Below, in pieces: positions 59,670 to 64,000 of a stretch of 64,000 bases of DNA (positions within the stretch are counted from its first letter, which is position 1; every line of letters starts with the position of its first letter). The DNA comes from GCA-2861595 sp035526335 (GTDB lineage Bacteria > Actinomycetota > Acidimicrobiia > Acidimicrobiales > GCA-2861595): assembly GCA_035526335.1 (NCBI GenBank), contig DATLCN010000036.1, forward strand, positions 1-64,000. Direction: 5' to 3'. The notes under the pieces are model-generated. The model saw only the letters and a program-made list of their open reading frames with translations, was not told the origin of the DNA and ran no database searches. The position numbers and the translations under genes were made by a program.

Positions 59670-60535
59670 GCGGTCTTGCTACCACCTCGATGGCCGTCGA
59701 CGACACCGAGCACGCCCTGACCGCTGCCGTAGCTCTCGTCTTCAGAGGGGAACGCGCCGGACCTGACGTCTGCCGCGAAGCGGGCGAGGGCCGCCACAGC
59801 ATCGGTCTTGAGCGACGCGTAGCGTCGCACGAAGGTTGCCTTGGGACGATCCTCCAGTCCAAGCAAATCGTGGAACACCAGGACCTGGCCGTCGCACAAC
59901 GGTCCGGCACCGATGCCGATCGTGGGCACGGCCACGGCTTCCGTAACCTGTCCGGCCAGGGACGCGGGAATCGCCTCGAGCACGATGCTGAAGCAGCCTG
60001 CCTCGGCAAGGGCCAGCGCGTCGGCCATGACCTCGGCGCCGGCCTCGGCACCCCGTCCCTGAACCTTGTAGCCGCCGGTGACGTGGACCGACTGGGGGGT
60101 GAGGCCCACGTGACCCATCACGGGGATCTCGGCGTCGAGGAGGGCCGAGACCATCGGGAGCCGCTTCCGGCCCCCTTCCAGCTTGACGGCGCCGGCGCCG
60201 GCCCGGACCAGGATCGAGGCGTTCCTGACCGTGTCGGCCGCGTCCAGGTGATAGCTCATCCAGGGCAGGTCGGCCACCAGGAGCGCATTGGGGCGGGCGC
60301 GGGCGGCAGCGGCGGTGTGGTGGGCCATCTCCTGGATGCTCACCCCGAGGGTGTCCTCGTGGCCCAGCACCACCATGGCCAGCGAGTCGCCCACGAGGAT
60401 GGCATCCACGCCGGCTTCGTCGGCGATGCGGGCGCTCGGCGTGTCATAAGCCGTCACCATCACCAGCGGCTCGCCTGAACCCTTCCGGGCCCGGACTACG
60501 GGTGCGGTGACCACCACTCTGGCGCTGGCAGGCAT
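59666..60535 (-). CDS. panB: 3-methyl-2-oxobutanoate hydroxymethyltransferase
   Basis: PanB makes ketopantoate, the first step of pantothenate (CoA) synthesis, using methylene-tetrahydrofolate. It has 289 residues from ATG 60535, with GGGAGG upstream. Family blocks visible: MVTAYDTPSARIADEAGVDA, ILVGDSLAMVVLGHEDTLGV, VKLEGGRKRL, VMGHVGLTPQSVHVTGGYKV, IGIGAGPLCDGQVLVFHDLL. Mg-binding Asp residues are in VGDSL and DLPWMSY. It is followed by the DUF192 gene in the same unit. Confidence 0.96.
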   Translation of the reverse strand: MPASARVVVTAPVVRARKGSGEPLVMVTAYDTPSARIADEAGVDAILVGDSLAMVVLGHEDTLGVSIQEMAHHTAAAARARPNALLVADLPWMSYHLDAADTVRNASILVRAGAGAVKLEGGRKRLPMVSALLDAEIPVMGHVGLTPQSVHVTGGYKVQGRGAEAGAEVMADALALAEAGCFSIVLEAIPASLAGQVTEAVAVPTIGIGAGPLCDGQVLVFHDLLGLEDRPKATFVRRYASLKTDAVAALARFAADVRSGAFPSEDESYGSGQGVLGVVDGHRGGSKTA

Positions 60536-60605
60536 CGGCCGGCCTCCCTTCTCGTCCGGCGCCAATGGCTGCCGGCGTGGGATCGAGTCTACGACCAGTG
60601 CCTCG

Positions 60606-62705
60606 TCACGGCACACCGGTCGATCGGGGGCCGGCGCCGCGACCGTCCCCCGTCGCCGGGGCGGTGGAACCGGTGGACGGTGCCGGCGTCAGGACGACCC
60701 CTCCCGGCGTCGTCGAGGAAGGCGCGGGTGGTGGCTGTGGACTGGAGGTGGTGGTCGTCGTGGGAAGAACCACGCCTCCTTCCAGCTTCAGGACCCTTCC
60801 GGGGAAGGATGTGACCGTTGGGAAGGAACCGGCATCCGGAGAGCTCTTCGACACCGCTTGCATGAACCGTTTGAAGATGGTGGCAGGGAAGGAGCCGCCT
60901 CGGACCCGCTGACCGCGGACGTTGTCCATCTTCTTGTCATTGCCCTCGGGAAAGCCGAGCCACACGGCAGCCGTGAGTTTCGGTGTGTAACCCACGAACC
61001 AGGCGTCACCGAAGTCCTGGGTCGTACCGGTCTTGCCCGCGGCCGGGCGGCCGAAGCCGGCACCGGTCCCACTGCCGCGCCGGATCACCTGCTGGAGGCA
61101 GTAGTTGACGACGTCAGCTTGAGCCGGCTCCATCACCTTCGTGCGGGCCGGCGGGCGCGCCGGCTCCAGCACCCGGCCGTCGGCAGTGGTCACCTCGAGG
61201 ATCACTGTCGGCTCCAGGTGGACTCCCCGGTTGGCGAAGGTGCTGTAGCCGCTCGCCATCTCCAGCACCGAGACCTCGGAGGTCCCCAGGGCCAGAGAGA
61301 TGTTCCGCACCAGTGGCGACGAGATACCGGCGGCGCGGGCGAGCTTGATCACGCTGTCGGGTCCCACCGCCTTCATGACCTGCGCGTACACCGTGTTCAC
61401 CGAGTTCCGGGTGGCATCGATCAGATCGACGCTCGGGCCGAAGTCGGCATCCTCGAAGTTTCTGACGGGGTAGTCCTTGCCCTGATCAGCCTTTGGGAAG
61501 ATGGCCTCGGGCGGGCCCGGGAAGGCGGACTTGACGGTGTACCCATCCCGAACGGCCGCCGCCAGCACGAAGGGCTTGAACGTGGAGCCGGGTTGGCGGC
61601 CGGTGCCACCGCCGTCCCGTCCCACGGCGAGGTTGACCTTGGCATAGGGAACCTGGGCCTTCCAGTCCCGACCGCCGACCATCGCCTTGACATGACCGTG
61701 CTCGTCGATCGCGACGAGAGCGCCGGCAGGGTCGTCGGCGCGGTCGAGCAGGCCGTAGACGGCGTCGTAGGCCTGGGTCTGCGTCCTCAGATCGAGGGTC
61801 GTCTTCACGCGAAGGCCCCCGCGGTAGAGCGCGGCCTCGTCGTACCTGGTCGCCAATTGGCGGCGGACGTACTCCACGAAGTACTGGGTTCCCTTCTCGG
61901 GCAGGGCGAAGCTGGACTCGGACTTGGCTCTGGACACCACGTAGGCGTCGACCGGATCGGCTTCGGCTGCAGCCCTCTGGCGGGCGCTGATGGCACCCGT
62001 CCGTTCCATGGCGGCCAGGGTCCTGGCCCTGCGGGCCGCAGCAACCTTTGGACTGCGGGCGGCGTCGCCGGCCTCGGGGGACCGGATCAGCCCGGCAAGG
62101 TACGCCGCCTCCCGAAGCCCCAACTCGCCGACGTCCTTGCCAAAGTACGCCCTCGACGCAGCCTGGACGCCGTAAGACCCCCTGCCGAGATAGATCGTGT
62201 TGAGGTAGCGCTCGAGGATCTCTTCCTTTTCCAGCTTCCGCTCCACTTTCACCGCCAGTATCGCCTCCTTGAACTTTCGCCACACCGTCCGTTCCCGACC
62301 CAGGTAGACGTTCTTCACGTACTGCTGGGTGATCGTGGAACCCCCCTGCAGGGCACGGCCCCGGACGTCCGCCCAGGTGGCGCGGGCGATTCCGAGAGGA
62401 TCTACGCCGCCGTGGTCGAAGAAGTCTTTGTCCTCCGTAGCCAGCACCGCCTTCACCACGATCTTCGGCACTTTCGCCAGCTTCACCAGGACGCGGTTCT
62501 CCCCGCTGTCGAGTGAGGCCAGCCGGAGGCCCGTGGCATCGGTGAGCAAAGTCGTCTGGGCCTGGGGGGCCTCGGGCGGCAGGGGCACCCGCACGACCAG
62601 GTACGCCGCCCCGGCAAGAGCTGTGAAGACGCCCAGCGTCAACAGGAACACGAGCCGGCGGTACCGCCAGGCCCAGCAACGTCGACGTCGGGGGCGAGGA
62701 GGCAT
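60606..62705 (-). CDS. Class A penicillin-binding protein (bifunctional transglycosylase/transpeptidase)
   Basis: A 699-residue PBP1a/1b-type enzyme that polymerises and crosslinks peptidoglycan. It has an Arg-rich start and one membrane helix (LVFLLTLGVFTALAGAAYLV). The transglycosylase domain contains the catalytic Glu in ATEDKDFFDHGGVDPLG and the motif GGSTITQQYVKNVYLG. The transpeptidase domain contains SxxK in QPGSTFKPFVLA, SxN in RNSVNTVY and KTG in AAGKTGTTQDFGDAWFVGY. The tail is a Thr/Pro/Ser-rich stalk. The start is ATG 62705, one base after the upstream stop. Confidence 0.95.
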   Translation of the reverse strand: MPPRPRRRRCWAWRYRRLVFLLTLGVFTALAGAAYLVVRVPLPPEAPQAQTTLLTDATGLRLASLDSGENRVLVKLAKVPKIVVKAVLATEDKDFFDHGGVDPLGIARATWADVRGRALQGGSTITQQYVKNVYLGRERTVWRKFKEAILAVKVERKLEKEEILERYLNTIYLGRGSYGVQAASRAYFGKDVGELGLREAAYLAGLIRSPEAGDAARSPKVAAARRARTLAAMERTGAISARQRAAAEADPVDAYVVSRAKSESSFALPEKGTQYFVEYVRRQLATRYDEAALYRGGLRVKTTLDLRTQTQAYDAVYGLLDRADDPAGALVAIDEHGHVKAMVGGRDWKAQVPYAKVNLAVGRDGGGTGRQPGSTFKPFVLAAAVRDGYTVKSAFPGPPEAIFPKADQGKDYPVRNFEDADFGPSVDLIDATRNSVNTVYAQVMKAVGPDSVIKLARAAGISSPLVRNISLALGTSEVSVLEMASGYSTFANRGVHLEPTVILEVTTADGRVLEPARPPARTKVMEPAQADVVNYCLQQVIRRGSGTGAGFGRPAAGKTGTTQDFGDAWFVGYTPKLTAAVWLGFPEGNDKKMDNVRGQRVRGGSFPATIFKRFMQAVSKSSPDAGSFPTVTSFPGRVLKLEGGVVLPTTTTTSSPQPPPAPSSTTPGGVVLTPAPSTGSTAPATGDGRGAGPRSTGVP

Positions 62706-62706
62706 C

Positions 62707-63816
62707 TCAGGAACTCGTTGGCCGGGGAAGAAGTCCGGGTACCCGCCGGCCGACAAGCGCGAGCAGCATCGAGGCCGAGGCCACCAGGACACCACGATCG
62801 TACGTGCCGAGACCGCGAGCCCCACTCCACCCCCAGCTCCCTGGACTGAACACGAGCCAGATCGCCAGCACGAACACCGGGAGCATGGTGGATGCGATCC
62901 CGATTTGCGGGTCCCGGGCACGTTCGGCCGCTCCCCTGCTGAGGGCCAGGGCCGTGGCCGCGGCACAGACCACCACCACCGCGAGCGCCGGCTCCATCCT
63001 GGTCGACGCCGCTACAGAGGCCAGCGCTGCGGCCGCGGGAATGCCGAGCACTGCTGACACCGGATTGATGAAGGCCACCCCGAGCACGGCCGCAGCGGCC
63101 AGAAGGTCCGGTACCTGACCAGCGTCCTGCAGGGCGGCAGCACCCAGAGCCAGGGCCGCGAATGCGAGCGTAGGCCGGCCGGGAAGGTGGAAGGCCAACA
63201 TGGTTGCGGCGGCCGCAGCCGTGCCGGCCACCGCCATCTGGGGCAGCGCCGGCGCGGCAGCGAGCCCGATGAGCAGGCCCGGCACGACAAGTGGGCGGGC
63301 CCGGGATGAGCCAAGGCTGGCCACCAGGACGAGGAGGGCACCCGCGACCACCCCCGACACCGCCCCGATCAGCCTCACGGAGGGCAACGGTCGGGAAATG
63401 CCAGCGCCGCCGTCGAAGACCATTCCCGCCACCACGAACACGATGGCGGCGACCAGCCCGAGGGCCGGGGCCGATCGCAGCCGGTTCCTCGCCCCCTCCC
63501 GGAGCACCGGCACCGCCTCGGTGCCGGCGGCGAACGCCAGTGCCGCTGTGAGAAGCAACGCCGAGCCGCCGGCGGCCTGGGCGACTCCGACGGCCAACAC
63601 GAGGAGAGCAGCAACGGAGGCCGGCGCCCCGCGGCCCGTCCGAGGCCCCCATGCGAGGCCGGCCAAGGCGGTGGCGGCAGCCGCCGCAGCCGTGCCCCGA
63701 CCGGTGGTCTCGAACGGCAGATCCCACCTGCCCATCGTGGCCGTCACCCAGCCGAGGGTCACCAACGAGGCTCCCGCCGACCAGGCCAACTGCAGGGATC
63801 GAGCTGGATACTTCAC
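62707..63816 (-). CDS. Polytopic membrane protein of unknown family
   Basis: A 369-residue protein with about 10 to 12 hydrophobic helices, rich in Ala, Val, Gly and Leu (for example SAPALGLVAAIVFVVAGMVF, GAVSGVVAGALLVLVASLGS, GIASTMLPVFVLAIWLVFSP). Few charged residues mark loops. No transporter signature is evident. The start is GTG 63816, overlapping the previous stop by four bases. It sits directly upstream of the penicillin-binding protein, so a role in the envelope is possible, but this is inference. Confidence 0.7.
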   Translation of the reverse strand: MKYPARSLQLAWSAGASLVTLGWVTATMGRWDLPFETTGRGTAAAAAATALAGLAWGPRTGRGAPASVAALLVLAVGVAQAAGGSALLLTAALAFAAGTEAVPVLREGARNRLRSAPALGLVAAIVFVVAGMVFDGGAGISRPLPSVRLIGAVSGVVAGALLVLVASLGSSRARPLVVPGLLIGLAAAPALPQMAVAGTAAAAATMLAFHLPGRPTLAFAALALGAAALQDAGQVPDLLAAAAVLGVAFINPVSAVLGIPAAAALASVAASTRMEPALAVVVVCAAATALALSRGAAERARDPQIGIASTMLPVFVLAIWLVFSPGSWGWSGARGLGTYDRGVLVASASMLLALVGRRVPGLLPRPTSS

Positions 63817-64000
63817 GAGACGCCAGCCAGTATCACGGCGCCGGCGGCGAGGACCATGGCCGCCGGGCGGGCGGCGCTCGGCGCCCGGTGCTGCGCGGCC
63901 ACCGCCAGACCCGCTCCGAGCGCGGCCGCCGCTATGCGAACGGCGACGGGGCCGGGACCCCCGGATGGGCCGGCGGCGATGAGCCCGGCAGTGAGACCGA
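63813..64000 (-). CDS. Membrane protein, C-terminal part, cut by right edge
   Basis: The frame is open from the window edge to TGA at 63815-63813 (about 62 codons). It reads as hydrophobic Ala/Val/Gly helices (VAVRIAAAALGAGLAVAAQH, PAAMVLAAGAVILAGVS). Its GTGA stop/start overlap with the next gene supports a real, co-translated gene. Nothing more can be said without the upstream part. Confidence 0.6.
   Translation of the reverse strand, partial: GLTAGLIAAGPSGGPGPVAVRIAAAALGAGLAVAAQHRAPSAARPAAMVLAAGAVILAGVS

Noticed and set aside
1..64000. CRISPR arrays, prophage or complete insertion sequences
   Set aside because: No spaced direct-repeat arrays, no phage structural or integrase genes and no transposase frames were seen.

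Overview
The window is high-GC DNA from an actinobacterium. The ribosomal/replication block rpsF-ssb-rpsR-rplI-dnaB, a mycothiol-type DinB enzyme, GAF-ANTAR regulators and many GTG, TTG and possibly CTG starts all fit this. The gene mix looks most like Acidimicrobiia or a related lineage, but that placement is an impression and not a computation. The tRNA-Ser(UGA) is normal and no phage or CRISPR locus was seen. Both window edges cut genes: the end of a hybrid histidine kinase on the left and a membrane protein on the right.

Left part (1-12 kb). A REC-REC-Hpt kinase end converges on a GGDEF-EAL-REC protein. Next to them is a surface-protein locus: one DUF916/WxL-interacting-like protein and three tandem WxL-domain-like secreted proteins. 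The outermost WxL gene has a clear c-di-GMP-I (GEMM) riboswitch in its leader, so makers and breakers of c-di-GMP sit beside a gene switched by it. A VapBC/FitAB-type toxin-antitoxin pair with a palindromic operator follows, then a PhnB-like VOC protein, a membrane GAF-GGDEF cyclase, a Pro/Thr-rich secreted anchor protein and a condensation-domain acyltransferase-like gene coupled to a Fur/Zur-family regulator.

12-24 kb. The Fur-family gene is divergent from a zinc/manganese ABC importer (binding protein, ATPase, permease) across a 10-bp inverted repeat. A PAP2 phosphatase and a three-gene operon headed by a rifampin-phosphotransferase/PEP-synthase-like dikinase come next. The dikinase is divergent from a sensor kinase, NarL-type regulator and orphan solute-binding lipoprotein. 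Between the two lies a DosR-like palindrome, and the regulator's recognition helix keeps DosR-type residues.

24-36 kb is a signalling island. A five-gene minus-strand operon runs from a REC-HTH-class III nucleotide cyclase fusion, through a MacB-like ABC ATPase and two FtsX-type permeases, to a sensor kinase. Divergent from the cyclase are a cyclic-nucleotide-binding protein and a metallo-beta-lactamase-fold hydrolase. Together these could be the writer, reader and eraser of a cyclic-nucleotide pathway. This is the strongest candidate here for an undescribed system.

36-47 kb holds a mycothiol-type enzyme, tRNA-Ser, pheA, larB-larC, and an ECF sigma / zinc-finger anti-sigma / ABC-2 export operon. 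47-55 kb is decayed accessory DNA: an AAA-DUF4143 ATPase broken by an amber codon, a frameshifted HIRAN-like gene and an SDR remnant, mixed with two GAF-ANTAR proteins, a phospholipase-D-like protein and a cytochrome P450. 55-64 kb is core: dnaB-rplI-rpsR-ssb-rpsF, a DUF192 protein with panB, a class A penicillin-binding protein and membrane proteins.
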